DNA of 64,000 nt from NCBI RefSeq assembly GCF_905404315.1, contig NC_066301.1, forward strand, positions 62,001-126,000. Direction: 5' to 3'. The position numbers and the translations under genes are program-made. The notes under the pieces were generated by a model. It was not told the DNA's origin. It was given only the letters and a program-made list of their open reading frames with translations, and did no database searches. This document shows, in pieces, positions 1 to 12,601 of the stretch (the first letter of the stretch is position 1; each line of letters starts with the position of its first letter). This DNA is from Leptidea sinapis (taxonomy: Eukaryota; Arthropoda; Insecta; Lepidoptera; Pieridae).

Positions 1-174
1 CGAGGTTCTCGAGGGTGCAGAGAACAATTCTGTGATCATTTTAGAAATCCAAGAGGGCTGCCGCACACAATTATGTTTTCAGCAATATGAATATCGTGTC
101 CGAGGTTTTCGAGGGTGCAGATAACGATTTTGTGATCATATTTGAAATCCAAGTGGCCGCCGCACAAAATTATG

Positions 175-1730
175 ATTTCAGCAATATGGATATCGTGTCC
201 GAGGTTCTCGAGGGTGCAGAGAACGATTTTGTGATCATTTTTTAAATCAAAGAAGGCCACCGCACAAAATTATGATTACAAAATTATGGGTATCGTATCC
301 GAGGTTCTCGAAGGTGCATAGTATGATTCTGGGATCATTTTTGAAATCCGAGATGGCTGCCGCACACAATTATGTTTTAAGCAATATGGATATCGTGTCC
401 GAGGTTCTCCAGGGTGCAGAGAATAATTCTGTGATCATTTTTGAAATCCAAGAGGGCTGCCGCAAACAATTATGTTTTCAGCAATATGGATATCGTGTCC
501 GAGGTTCTCGAGAGAGCAGAAAACAATTTTGAGATTATTTTTAAATCCGAAAAAGCTGCCGCTCAATAGTTTGATAACTACATTATGGGTATCGTATCCG
601 AGGCTCTCGAGGGTGCAGAGAACAATTTTGTGATCATTTTTGTAATCCAAGATGGCTGCCGCACACAATTATGTTTTCAGCAGTATGAATATCGTGTCCG
701 AGGTTTTCGAGGGTGCAGATAACGATTTTGTGATCATATTTGATATCCAAGATGGCCGCCGCACAAAATTATGATTTCAGCAATATGGATATCGTGTCCG
801 AGGTTCTCGAGGGTGCAGAGAACGATTTTGTGATAATTTTTTAAATCAAAGATGGCCACCGCACAAAATTATGATTACAACATTATGGGTATCGTATCCG
901 AGGTTCTCGAGGGTACAGAGAACAATTCTGTGATCATTTTTTGAAATTCAAGAGGGCTGCCGCAAACAATTATGTTTTCAGCAATATGGGTATCGTATCC
1001 TTGGCTCTCGTGGGTGAAGAGAACGATTCTGTTATCATTTTTGAAAACCGAGATGGCTGCCACACACAATTATGATTTCAGCAATATGGATATCGTGTCC
1101 GAGGTTCTCGAGGGTGCAGAGAACGATTTTGTGATCATTTTTTAAATCAAAGAAGGCCACCGCACAAAATTATGATTACAAAATTATGGGTATCGTATCC
1201 GAGGTTCTCGAAGGTGCATAGTATGATTCTGGGATCATTTTTGAAATCCGAGATGGCTGCCGCACACAATTATGTTTTAAGCAATATGGATATCGTGTCC
1301 GAGGTTCTCCAGGGTGCAGAGAATAATTCTGTGATCATTTTTGAAATCCAAGAGGGCTGCCGCAAACAATTATGTTTTCAGCAATATGGATATCGTGTCC
1401 GAGGTTCTCGAGAGAGCAGAAAACAATTTTGAGATTATTTTTAAATCCGAAAAAGCTGCCGCTCAATAGTTTGATAACTACATTATGGGTATCGTATCCG
1501 AGGCTCTCGAGGGTGCAGAGAACAATTTTGTGATCATTTTTGTAATCCAAGAGGGCTGCCGCACACAATTATGTTTTCAGCAGTATGAATATCGTGTCCG
1601 AGGTTTTCGAGGGTGCAGATAACGATTTTGTGATCATATTTGATATCCAAGATGGCCGCCGCACAAAATTATGATTTCAGCAATATGGATATCGTGTCCG
1701 AGGTTCTCGAGGGTGCAGAGAACGATTTTG
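175..1730. repeat. 900-bp tandem duplication
   Basis: Bases from about 175 to 1,074 are repeated from about 1,075 to 1,730, the second copy being partial. F at 501 and 1,401 are 900 bp apart. The junction is the I/B hybrid monomer at 1,001-1,100. Confidence 0.8.
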
Positions 1731-2998
1731 TGATCATTTTTTAAATCAAAGATGACCACCGTACAAAATTATGATTACAACATTATGGGTATCGTATCCG
1801 AGGTTCTCGAAGGTGAATAGTATGATTTTGGGATCATTTTTGAAATGCAAGATGGCCGCCGCGCAAAATTATGTTTTCAGCAATATGGATATCGAGTCCG
1901 AGGTTCTCGAGGGTGCAGAGAACAATTCTGTGATCATTTTAGAAATCCAAGAGGGCTGCCGCACACAATTATGTTTTCAGCAATATGAATATCGTGTCCG
2001 AGGTTTTCGAGGGTGCAGATAACGATTTTGTGATCATATTTGAAATCCAAGATGGCCGCCGCACAAAATTATTATTTTAGCAATATGGATATCGTGTCCG
2101 AGGTTCTCTAGGGTGCAGAGAATAATTCTGTGATTATTTTTGAAATCCAAGATGGCTGCCACACACAATTATGTTTTCAGCAATATGGATATCGTGTCCG
2201 AGGTTCTCGAGGGTGCAGAGAACAATTTTGTGATCATTTTTGAAATCCAAGAGGGCTGCCGCACACAATTATGTTTTCAGCAATATGAATATCGTGTCCG
2301 AGGTTTTCGAGGGTGGAGATAACGATTTTGTGATCATATTTGAAATCCAAGATTGCCGACGCACAAAATTATGATTTCAGCAATATGGATATCGTGTCCG
2401 AGGTTCTCGAGGGTGCAGAGAACGATTTTGTGATCATTTTTTAAATCAAAGATGGCCACCGCACAAAATTATGATTACAACATTATGGGTATCGTATCCG
2501 AGGTTCTCGAGGGTGACTAGTATGATTTTGGGATCATTTTTGAAATGCAAGATGGCCGCCGCGCAAAATTATGTTTTCAGCAATATGGATATCGAGTCCG
2601 AGGTTCTCGAGGGTGCAGAGAACAATTCTGTGATCATTTTAGAAATCAAAGAGGGCTGCCGCACACAATTATGTTTTCAGCAATATGAATATCGTGTCCG
2701 AGGTTTTCGAGGGTGCAGATAACGATTTTGTGATCATATTTGAAATCCAAGTGGCCGCCGCACAAAATTATGATATCAGCAATATGGATATCGTGTCCGA
2801 GGTTCTCGAGGGTGCAGAGAACGATTTTGTGATAATTTTTTAAATCAAAGATGGCCACCGCACAAAATTATGATTACAACATTATGGGTATCGTATCCGA
2901 GGTTCTCGAGGGTACAGCGAACAATTCTGTGATCATTTTTTGAAATTCAAGAGGGCTGCCGCAAACAATTATGTTTTCAGCAATATGGGTATCGTATC
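700..2998. repeat. Segment paralogous to 12,602-14,900 (offset 11,902)
   Basis: About 23 monomers match at a constant offset of 11,902. They share unusual variants: the tattattttagc B monomer near 2,070, the gaggttctctaggg T monomer at 2,100, gggtggagataacg near 2,311, and the short B near 2,750. A few bases differ, such as gattgccgacg near 2,352 versus gattgccgccg. Similarity stops where I at 3,000 is matched by an L-class monomer at 14,902. Confidence 0.8.
800..2099. repeat. 13-mer higher-order repeat, copy 1
   Basis: Monomer starts are C 800, H 900, I 1001, C 1101, D 1201, E 1301, F 1401, G 1500, B 1600, Ct 1700, S 1800, A 1900 and B 2000. The I monomer is a hybrid whose tail (cacaattatgatttcag) is B-like. 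That fits a 900-bp duplication joining about 1,060-1,075 back to about 175. Confidence 0.85.
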
Positions 2999-4098
2999 CG
3001 AGGCTCTCGTGGGTGAAGAGAACGATTCTGTTATCATTTTTGAAAACCGAGATGGCTGCCACACACAATTATGTTTTCAGCAATATGGATATCGTGTCCG
3101 AGGTTCTCGAGGGTGCAGAGAACGATTTTGTGATCATTTTTTAAATCAAAGAAGGCCACCGCACAAAATTATGATTACAAAATTATGGGTATCGTATCCG
3201 AGGTTCTCGAAGGTGCATAGTATGATTCTGGGATCATTTTTGAAATCCGAGATGGCTGCCGCACACAATTATGTTTTAAGCAATATGGATATCGTGTCCG
3301 AGGTTCTCCAGGGTGCAGAGAATAATTCTGTGATCATTTTTGAAATCCAAGAGGGCTGCCGCAAACAATTATGTTTTCAGCAATATGGATATCGTGTCCG
3401 AGGTTCTCGAGAGAGCAGAAAACAATTTTGAGATTATTTTTAAATCCGAAAAAGCTGCCGCTCAATAGTTTGATAACTACATTATGGGTATCGTATCCGA
3501 GGCTCTCGAGGGTGCAGAGAACAATTTTGTGATCATTTTTGTAATCCAAGAGGGCTGCCGCAAACAATTATGTTTTCAGCAGTATGAATATCATGTCCGA
3601 GGTTCTCGAGGGTGCAGAGGACGATTTTGTGATCATTTTTTAAATCCAAGATGGCCGCCGCACAAAATTATGATTCCAACAATATGGATATCGTGTCCGA
3701 GGTTCTCGAGGGTGCAGAGAACGATTTTGTGATCATTTTTTAAATCAAAGATGGCCACCGTACAAAATTATGATTACAACATTATGGGTATCGTATCCGA
3801 GGTTCTCGAAGGTGAATAGTATGATTTTGGGATCATTTTTGAAATGCAAGATGGCCGCCGCGCAAAATTATGTTTTCAGCAATATGGATATCAAGTCCGA
3901 GGTTCTCGAGGGTGCAGAGAACAATTCTGTGATCATTTTAGAAATCCAAGAGGGCTGCCGCACACAATTATGTTTTCAGCAATATGAATATCGTGTCCGA
4001 GGTTTTCGAGGGTGCAGATAACGATTTTGTGATCATATTTGAAATCCAAGATGGCCGCCGCACAAAATTATGATTTCAGCAATATGGATATCGTGTCC
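2799..4098. repeat. 13-mer higher-order repeat, copy 2
   Basis: The class order is the same as copy 1 (C-H-I-C-D-E-F-G-B-Ct-S-A-B), with the gaggctctcg form of I at 3,000. The monomer at 3,599 is a B/C mosaic lying inside a conversion-like patch (about 3,563-3,676). This 13-mer is the first third of the 3,902-bp unit. Confidence 0.85.
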
Positions 4099-6700
4099 GA
4101 GGTTCTCGAGGGTGCAGAGAACGATTTTGTGATAATTTTTTAAATCAAAGATGGCCACCGCACAAAATTATGATTACAACATTATGGGTATCGTATCCGA
4201 GGTTCTCGAGGGTACAGAGAACAATTCTGTGATCATTTTTTGAAATTCAAGAGGGCTGCCGCAAACAATTATGTTTTCAGCAATATGGGTATCGTATCCT
4301 TGGCTCTCGTGGGTGAAGAGAACGATTCTGTTATCATTTTTGAAAACCGAGATGGCTGCCACACAGAATTATGTTTTCAGCAATATGGATATCGTTGTCC
4401 GAGGTTCTCGAGGGTGCAGAGAACAATTTTGTGATCATTTTTGTAATCCAAGAGGGCTGCCGCACACAATTATGTTTTCAGCAATATGAATATCGTGTCC
4501 GAGGTTTTCGAGGGTGCAGATAACGATTTTGTGATCATATTTGAAATCCAAGATGGCCGCCGCACAAAATTATGATTTCAGCAATATGGATATCGTGTCC
4601 GAGGTTCTCGAGGGTGCAGAGAACGATTTTGTGATCATTTTTTAAATCAAAGATGGCCACCGCACAAAATTATGATTACAACATTATGGGTATCGTATCC
4701 GAGGTTCTCGAAGGTGACTAGTATGATTTTGGGATCATTTTTGGAATGCAAGATGGCCGCCGCGCAAAATTATGTTTTCAGCAATATGGATATCGAGTCC
4801 GAGGTTCTCGAGGGTGCAGAGAACAATTCTGTGATCATTTTAGAAATCCAAGAGGGCTGCCGCACACAATTATGTTTTCAGCAATATGAATATCGTGTCC
4901 GAGGTTTTCGAGGGTGCAGATAACGATTTTGTGATCATATTTGAAATCCAAGTGGCCGCCGCACAAAATTATGATTTCAGCAATATGGATATCGTGTCCG
5001 AGGTTCTCGAGGGTGCAGAGAACGATTTTGTGATCATTTTTTAAATCAAAGATGGCCACCGCACAAAATTATGATAACAACATTATGGGTATTGAATCCG
5101 AGGTTCTCGAGGGTACAGAGAACAATTCTGTGATCATTTTTTGAAATTCAAGAGGGCTGCCGCAAACAATTATGTTTTCAGCAATATGGGTATCGTATCC
5201 TTGGCTCTCGTGGGTGAAGAGATCGATTCTGTTATCATTTTTGAAAACCGAGATGGCTGCCACACACAATTATGTTTTCAGCAATATGGATATCGTGTCC
5301 GAGGTTCTCGAGGGTGCAGAGAACGATTTTGTGATCATTTTTTAAATCAAAGATGGCCACCGCACAAAATTATAATTACAAAATTATGGGTATCGTATCC
5401 GAGGTTCTCGAAGGTGCATAGTATGATTCTGGGATCATTTTTGAAATCCAAGATGGCTGCCGCACACAATTATGTTTTAAGCAATATGGATATCGTGTCC
5501 GAGGTTCTCCAGGGTGCAGAGAACAATTCTGTGATCATTTTTGAAATCCAAGAGGGCTGCCGCAAACAATTATGTTTGCAGCAATATGGATATCGTGTCC
5601 GAGGTTCTCGAGAGAGCAGAAAACAATTTTGAGATTATTTTTAAATCCGAAAAAGCTGCCGCTCAAAAGTTTGATAACTACATTATGGGTATCGTATCCG
5701 AGGCTCTCGAGGGTGCAGAGAACAATTTTGTGATCATTTTTGTAATCCAAGAGGGCTGCCGCACACAATTATGTTTTCAGCAATATGAATATCGTGTCCG
5801 AGGTTTTCGAGGGTGCAGATAACGATTTTGTGATCATATTTGATATCCAAGATGGCCGCCGCACAAAATTATGATTTCAGCAATATGGATATCGTGTCCG
5901 AGGTTCTCGAGGGTGCAGAGAACGATTTTGTGATCATTTTTTAAATCAAAGATGGCCACCGTACAAAATTATGATTACAACATTATGGGTATCGTATCCG
6001 AGGTTCTCGAAGGTGAATAGTATGATTTTGGGATCATTTTTGAAATGCAAGATGGCCGCCACGCAAAATTATGTTTTCAGCAATATGGATATCGAGTCCG
6101 AGGTTCTCGAGGGTGCAGAGAACAATTCTGTGATCATTTTAGAAATCCAAGAGGGCTGCCGCACACAATTATGTTTTCAGCAATATGAATATCGTGTCCG
6201 AGGTTTTCGAGGGTGCAGATAACGATTTTGTGATCATATTTGAAATCCAAGATGGCCGCCGCACAAAATTATGATATCAGCAATATGGATATCGTGTCCG
6301 AGGTTCTCGAGGGTGCAGAGAACGATTTTGAGATAATTTTTTAAATCAAAGATGGCCACCGCACAAAATTATGATTACAACATTATGGGTATCGTATCCG
6401 AGGTTCTCGAGGGTACAGCGAACAATTCTGTGATCATTTTTTAAAATTCAAGAGGGCTGCCGCAAACAATTATGTTTTCAGCAATATGGGTATCGTATCC
6501 GAGGCTCTCGAGTGTGCAGAGAACGATTTTGTAATCATTTTTGAAATCCAAGAGGGCTGCCGCACACAATTATGTTTTCAGCAATATGAATATCGTGTCC
6601 GAGGATCTCGATGGTGCAGAGAACGATTTTGTGATCATATTTGAAATCCAAGATGGCCGCCGCACAAAATTATGATTTCAGCAATATGGATATCGTGTCC
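2799..6700. repeat. 39-mer super-unit (3,902 bp), copy 1
   Basis: It is a 13-mer (2,799-4,098) plus a 26-monomer stretch (4,099-6,700): C-H-I-G-B-C-S-A-B-C-H-I-C-D-E-F-G-B-Ct-S-A-B-C-H-L-M. The total is 39 monomers, three times 13. It is followed immediately by a near-identical second copy. F monomers fall at 3,400 and 5,601. Confidence 0.88.
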
Positions 6701-8000
6701 GAGGTTCTCGAGGGTGCAGAGAACGATTTTGTGATCATTTTTTAAATCAAAGATGGCCACCGCACAAAATTATGATTACAACATTATGGGTATCGTATCC
6801 GAGGTTCTCGAGGGTACAGCGAACAATTCTGTGATCATTTTTTGAAATTCAAGAGGGCTGCCGCAAACAATTATGTTTTCAGCAATATGGGTATCGTATC
6901 CGAGGCTCTCGTGGGTGAAGAGAACGATTCTGTTATCATTTTTGAAAACCGAGATGGCTGCCACACACAATTATGTTTTCAGCAATATGGATATCGTGTC
7001 CGAGGTTCTCGAGGGTGCAGAGAACGATTTTGTGATCATTTTTTAAATCAAAGAAGGCCACCGCACAAAATTATGATGACAAAATTATGGGTATCGTATC
7101 CGAGGTTCTCGAAGGTGCATAGTATGATTCTGGGATCATTTTTGAAATCCGAGATGGCTGCCGCACACAATTATGTTTTAAGCAATATGGATATCGTGTC
7201 CGAGGTTCTCCAGGGTGCAGAGAATAATTCTGTGATCATTTTTGAAATCCAAGAGGGCTGCCGCAAACAATTATGTTTTCAGCAATATGGATATCGTGTC
7301 CGAGGTTCTCGAGAGAGCAGAAAACAATTTTGAGATTATTTTTAAATCCGAAAAAGCTGCCGCTCAATAGTTTGATAACTACATTATGGGTATCGTATCC
7401 GAGGCTCTCGAGGGTGCAGAGAACAATTTTGTGATCATTTTTGTAATCCAAGAGGGCTGCCGCACACAATTATGTTTTCAGCAGTATGAATATCGTGTCC
7501 GAGGTTTTCGAGGGTGCAGATAACGATTTTGTGATCATATTTGATATCCAAGATGGCCGCCGCACAAAATTATGATTTCAACAATATGGATATCGTGTCC
7601 GAGGTTCTCGAGGGTGCAGAGAACGATTTTGTGATCATTTTTTAAATCAAAGATGGCCACCGTACAAAATTATGATTACAACATTATGGGTATCGTATCC
7701 GAGGTTCTCGAAGGTGAATAGTATGATTTTGGGATCATTTTTGAAATGCAAGATGGCCGCCGCGCAAAATTATGTTTTCAGCAATATGGATATCAAGTCC
7801 GAGGTTCTCGAGGGTGCAGAGAACAATTCTGTGATCATTTTAGAAATCCAAGAGGGCTGCCGCACACAATTATGTTTTCAGCAATATGAATATCGTGTCC
7901 GAGGTTTTCGAGGGTGCAGATAACGATTTTGTGATCATATTTGAAATCCAAGATGGCCGCCGCACAAAATTATGATTTCAGCAATATGGATATCGTGTCC
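6701..8000. repeat. 13-mer higher-order repeat, copy 3
   Basis: This is the counterpart of copy 2 exactly 3,902 bp downstream. It shares the private changes gggtacagcgaac, the gaggctctcg form of I and the caacaatatgg variant, but has an ordinary B monomer where copy 2 has the mosaic patch. Confidence 0.85.
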
Positions 8001-10602
8001 GAGGTTCTCGAGGGTGCAGAGAACGATTTTGTGATAATTTTTTAAATCAAAGATGGCCACCGCACAAAATTATGATTACAACATTATGGGTATCGTATCC
8101 GAGGTTCTCGAGGGTACAGAGAACAATTCTGTGATCATTTTTTGAAATTCAAGAGGGCTGCCGCAAACAATTATGTTTTCAGCAATATGGGTATCGTATC
8201 CTTGGCTCTCGTGGGTGAAGAGAACGATTCTGTTATCATTTTTGAAAACCGAGATGGCTGCCACACAGAATTATGTTTTCAGCAATATGGATATCGTTGT
8301 CCGAGGTTCTCGAGGGTGCAGAGAACAATTTTGTGATCATTTTTGTAATCCAAGAGGGCTGCCGCACACAATTATGTTTTCAGCAATATGAATATCGTGT
8401 CCGAGGTTTTCGAGGGTGCAGATAACGATTTTGTGATCATATTTGAAATCCAAGATGGCCGCCGCACAAAATTATGATTTCAGCAATATGGATATCGTGT
8501 CCGAGGTTCTCGAGGGTGCAGAGAACGATTTTGTGATCATTTTTTAAATCAAAGATGGCCACCGCACAAAATTATGATTACAACATTATGGGTATCGTAT
8601 CCGAGGTTCTCGAAGGTGACTAGTATGATTTTGGGATCATTTTTGGAATGCAAGATGGCCGCCGCGCAAAATTATGTTTTCAGCAATATGGATATCGAGT
8701 CCGAGGTTCTCGAGGGTGCAGAGAACAATTCTGTGATCATTTTAGAAATCCAAGAGGGCTGCCGCACACAATTATGTTTTCAGCAATATGAATATCGTGT
8801 CCGAGGTTTTCGAGGGTGCAGATAACGATTTTGTGATCATATTTGAAATCCAAGTGGCCGCCGCACAAAATTATGATTTCAGCAATATGGATATCGTGTC
8901 CGAGGTTCTCGAGGGTGCAGAGAACGATTTTGTGATCATTTTTTAAATCAAAGATGGCCACCGCACAAAATTATGATAACAACATTATGGGTATTGAATC
9001 CGAGGTTCTCGAGGGTACAGAGAACAATTCTGTGATCATTTTTTGAAATTCAAGAGGGCTGCCGCAAACAATTATGTTTTCAGCAATATGGGTATCGTAT
9101 CCTTGGCTCTCGTGGGTGAAGAGATCGATTCTGTTATCATTTTTGAAAACCGAGATGGCTGCCACACACAATTATGTTTTCAGCAATATGGATATCGTGT
9201 CCGAGGTTCTCGAGGGTGCAGAGAACGATTTTGTGATCATTTTTTAAATCAAAGATGGCCACCGCACAAAATTATAATTACAAAATTATGGGTATCGTAT
9301 CCGAGGTTCTCGAAGGTGCATAGTATGATTCTGGGATCATTTTTGAAATCCAAGATGGCTGCCGCACACAATTATGTTTTAAGCAATATGGATATCGTGT
9401 CCGAGGTTCTCCAGGGTGCAGAGAATAATTCTGTGATCATTTTTGAAATCCAAGAGGGCTGCCGCAAACAATTATGTTTGCAGCAATATGGATATCGTGT
9501 CCGAGGTTCTCGAGAGAGCAGAAAACAATTTTGAGATTATTTTTAAATCCGAAAAAGCTGCCGCTCAAAAGTTTGATAACTACATTATGGGTATCGTATC
9601 CGAGGCTCTCGAGGGTGCAGAGAACAATTTTGTGATCATTTTTGTAATCCAAGAGGGCTGCCGCACACAATTATGTTTTCAGCAATATGAATATCGTGTC
9701 CGAGGTTTTCGAGGGTGCAGATAACGATTTTGTGATCATATTTGATATCCAAGATGGCCGCCGCACAAAATTATGATTTCAGCAATATGGATATCGTGTC
9801 CGAGGTTCTCGAGGGTGCAGAGAACGATTTTGTGATCATTTTTTAAATCAAAGATGGCCACCGTACAAAATTATGATTACAACATTATGGGTATCGTATC
9901 CGAGGTTCTCGAAGGTGAATAGTATGATTTTGGGATCATTTTTGAAATGCAAGATGGCCGCCACGCAAAATTATGTTTTCAGCAATATGGATATCGAGTC
10001 CGAGGTTCTCGAGGGTGCAGAGAACAATTCTGTGATCATTTTAGAAATCCAAGAGGGCTGCCGCACACAATTATGTTTTCAGCAATATGAATATCGTGTC
10101 CGAGGTTTTCGAGGGTGCAGATAACGATTTTGTGATCATATTTGAAATCCAAGATGGCCGCCGCACAAAATTATGATATCAGCAATATGGATATCGTGTC
10201 CGAGGTTCTCGAGGGTGCAGAGAACGATTTTGAGATAATTTTTTAAATCAAAGATGGCCACCGCACAAAATTATGATTACAACATTATGGGTATCGTATC
10301 CGAGGTTCTCGAGGGTACAGCGAACAATTCTGTGATCATTTTTTAAAATTCAAGAGGGCTGCCGCAAACAATTATGTTTTCAGCAATATGGGTATCGTAT
10401 CCGAGGCTCTCGAGTGTGCAGAGAACGATTTTGTAATCATTTTTGAAATCCAAGAGGGCTGCCGCACACAATTATGTTTTCAGCAATATGAATATCGTGT
10501 CCGAGGATCTCGATGGTGCAGAGAACGATTTTGTGATCATATTTGAAATCCAAGATGGCCGCCGCACAAAATTATGATTTCAGCAATATGGATATCGTGT
10601 CC
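6701..10602. repeat. 39-mer super-unit (3,902 bp), copy 2
   Basis: All diagnostic monomers recur exactly 3,902 bp after copy 1: F at 7,302 and 9,503, the short B near 8,854, the gattgaatcc-type tail near 8,995, and the gaggatctcgatggtg monomer at 10,503. Outside the patch at 3,563-3,676 I saw only scattered single-base differences, for example atgatgacaa at 7,074 versus atgattacaa, and gaataattc versus gaacaattc near 9,425. Confidence 0.88.
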
Positions 10603-11501
10603 GAGGTTCTCGAGGGTGCAGAGAACGATTTTGTGATCATTTTTTAAATCAAAGATGGCCACCGCACAAAATTATGATTACAACATTATGGGTATCGTAT
10701 CCGAGGTTCTCGAGGGTGACTAGTATGATTTTGGGATCATTTTTGAAATCCAAGAAGGCTGCCGCACACAATTATGTTTTAAGCAATATGCATATCGCGT
10801 CCGAGGTTCTCCAGGGTGCAAAGAACAATTTTGTGATCATTTTTGAAATCCAAGAGGGCTGCCGCACACAATTATGTTTTCAGCAATATGAATATCGTGT
10901 CCGAGGTTTTCGAGGGTGCAGATAACGATTTTGTGATCATATTTGAAATCCAAGATGGCCGCCGCACAAAATTATGATTTCAGCAATATGGATATAGTGT
11001 CCGAGGTTCTCGAGGGTGCAGAGAACGATTTTGTGATCATTTTTTAAATCAAAGATGGCCACCGCACAAAATTATGATAACAACATTATGGGTATCGTAT
11101 CAGAGGTTCTCGAAGGTGACTAGTATGATTTTGGGATCATTTTTGAAATGCAAGATGGCCGCCGCGCAAAATTATGTTTTCAGCAATATGGATATCGAGT
11201 CCGAGGTTCTCGAGGGTGCAGAGAACAATTCTGTGATCATTTTAGAAATCCAAGAGGGCTGCCGCACACAATTATGTTTTCAGCAATATGAATATCGTGT
11301 CCGAGGTTTTCGAGGGTGCAGATAACGATTTTGTGATCATATTTGAAATCCAAGTGGCCGCCGCACAAAATTATGATTTCAGCAATATGGATATCGTGTC
11401 CGAGGTTCTCGAGGGTGCAGAGAACGATTTTGTGATAATTTTTTAAATCAAAGATGGCCACCGCACAAAATTATGATTACAACATTATGGGTATCGTATC
11501 C

Positions 11502-11602
11502 GAGGTTCTCGAGGGTACAGAGAACAATTCTGTGATCATTTTTTGAAATTCAAGAGGGCTGCCGCAAACAATTATGTTTTCAGCAATATGGGTATCGTAT
11601 CC
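11502..11602. repeat. Reference H-class monomer (101 bp)
   Basis: H is diagnosed by gagggtacagagaacaattc, an extra T in the T-tract, gaaattcaagagggctgccg and a gggtatcgtatcc tail. It is normally followed by class I, whose first bases are ttggctctcg. The H-I pair recurs in all three regions and is a convenient anchor for measuring periods. Confidence 0.85.
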
Positions 11603-11702
11603 TTGGCTCTCGTGGGTGAAGAGAACGATTCTGTTATCATTTTTGAAAACCGAGATGGCTGCCACACACAATTATGTTTTCAGCAATATGGATATCGTGT
11701 CC
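11603..11702. repeat. Reference I-class monomer (100 bp)
   Basis: I begins ttggctctcgtgggtgaaga, has ctgttatcatttttgaaaac and gatggctgccacacac. A second form has one extra T near the end (atcgttgtcc, 101 bp) and prevails in region III; the normal form is followed by C and the T-insertion form by either G or C. A third form beginning gaggctctcgtggg occurs at about 3,000 and 6,902, in corresponding places of a duplicated 3.9-kb unit. Confidence 0.85.
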
Positions 11703-11798
11703 GAGGTTCTCGAGGGTGCAGAGAACGATTTTGTGATCATTTTTTAAATCAAAGAAGGCCACCGCACAAAATTATGATTACAAAATTATGGGTATCGT

Positions 11799-11815
11799 AT
11801 CCGAGGTTCTCGAAG
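11799..11815 (-). other. Degenerate CENP-B-box-like motif (example in a D monomer)
   Basis: The minus strand reads CTTCGAGAACCTCGGAT. Against the published box NTTCGNNNNANNCGGGN it matches seven of nine fixed positions: TTCG and CGG agree, while the central A is C and the last G is A. The match depends on ctcgaagg, so it occurs in D, S, K and P monomers; other classes have ctcgaggg and match six. Binding is not implied. Confidence 0.3.
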
Positions 11816-12002
11816 GTGCATAGTATGATTCTGGGATCATTTTTGAAATCCGAGATGGCTGCCGCACACAATTATGTTTTAAGCAATATGGATATCGTGT
11901 CCGAGGTTCTCCAGGGTGCAGAGAATAATTCTGTGATCATTTTTGAAATCCAAGAGGGCTGCCGCAAACAATTATGTTTTCAGCAATATGGATATCGTGT
12001 CC

Positions 12003-12101
12003 GAGGTTCTCGAGAGAGCAGAAAACAATTTTGAGATTATTTTTAAATCCGAAAATGCTGCCGCTCAATAGTTTGATAACTACATTATGGGTATCGTATC
12101 C
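12003..12101. repeat. Reference F-class monomer (99 bp), the marker of each higher-order unit
   Basis: F is the most divergent common class: a gagagagcagaaaac head, gagattatttttaaatccga in the middle, and ctcaatagtttgataactac before the tail. It is 99 bp. I counted 39 F monomers in the window, generally one per higher-order unit. Subtypes follow the regions: gaaaaagctgccgctcaa in region I, gaaatagctgccgctcaa in region II, gagactattt in region III. A ctcaaaagtttg subtype is shared by the copies at 5,601, 9,503, 18,903, 25,102 and 54,685. Confidence 0.9.
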
Positions 12102-12201
12102 GAGGCTCTCGAGGGTGCAGAGAACAATTTTGTGATCATTTTTGTAATCCAAGAGGGCTGCCGCACACAATTATGTTTTCAGCAGTATGAATATCGTGTC
12201 C

Positions 12202-12301
12202 GAGGTTTTCGAGGGTGCAGATAACGATTTTGTGATCATATTTGATATCCAAGATGGCCGCCGCACAAAATTATGATTTCAGCAATATGGATATCGTGTC
12301 C
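12202..12301. repeat. Reference B-class monomer (100 bp)
   Basis: This class is close to the apparent consensus of the family. It is diagnosed by gaggttttcgagggtgcaga followed by taacgatttt, and by an atatttg tract. In common copies it holds two interleaved inverted repeats: attttgtg at offsets 26-33 with cacaaaat at 63-70, and tgaaatc at 42-48 with gatttca at 74-80. This particular copy has gatatcc instead of gaaatcc, which weakens the second arm. A 99-bp variant with one base lost (ccaagtggccgcc) recurs near 150, 2,750, 4,953, 8,854, 11,354, 14,652, 18,254, 24,453 and 31,108 and marks related segments. Confidence 0.9.
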
Positions 12302-12601
12302 GAGGTTCTCGAGGGTGCAGAGAACGATTTTGTGATCATTTTTTAAATCAAAGATGGCCACCGTACAAAATTATGATTACAACATTATGGGTATCGTATC
12401 CGAGGTTCTCGAAGGTGAATAGTATGATTTTGTGATCATTTTTGAAATCCAAGATGGCCGCCGCGCAAAATTATGTTTTCAGCAATATGGATATCAAGTC
12501 CGAGGTTCTCGAGGGTGCAGAGAACAATTCTGTGATCATTTTAGAAATCCAAGAGGGCTGCCGCACACAATTATGTTTTCAGCAATATGAATATCGTGTC
12601 C

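Noticed and set aside
2940..3431. Open frame of 163 codons, with close relatives at 5,141, 6,842, 9,043, 11,543, 12,843, 16,242, 18,443, 24,642 and 31,697
   Set aside because: It is five satellite monomers read through shifting frames. The same repeat gives frames on both strands, with no ribosome-binding or splice context, no domain, and stops fixed by the repeat.
2799..10602. Assembly duplication as the cause of the 3.9-kb tandem copies
   Set aside because: The copies differ by a clustered patch and several single bases, which favours real duplication. Without reads an artefact cannot be fully excluded.
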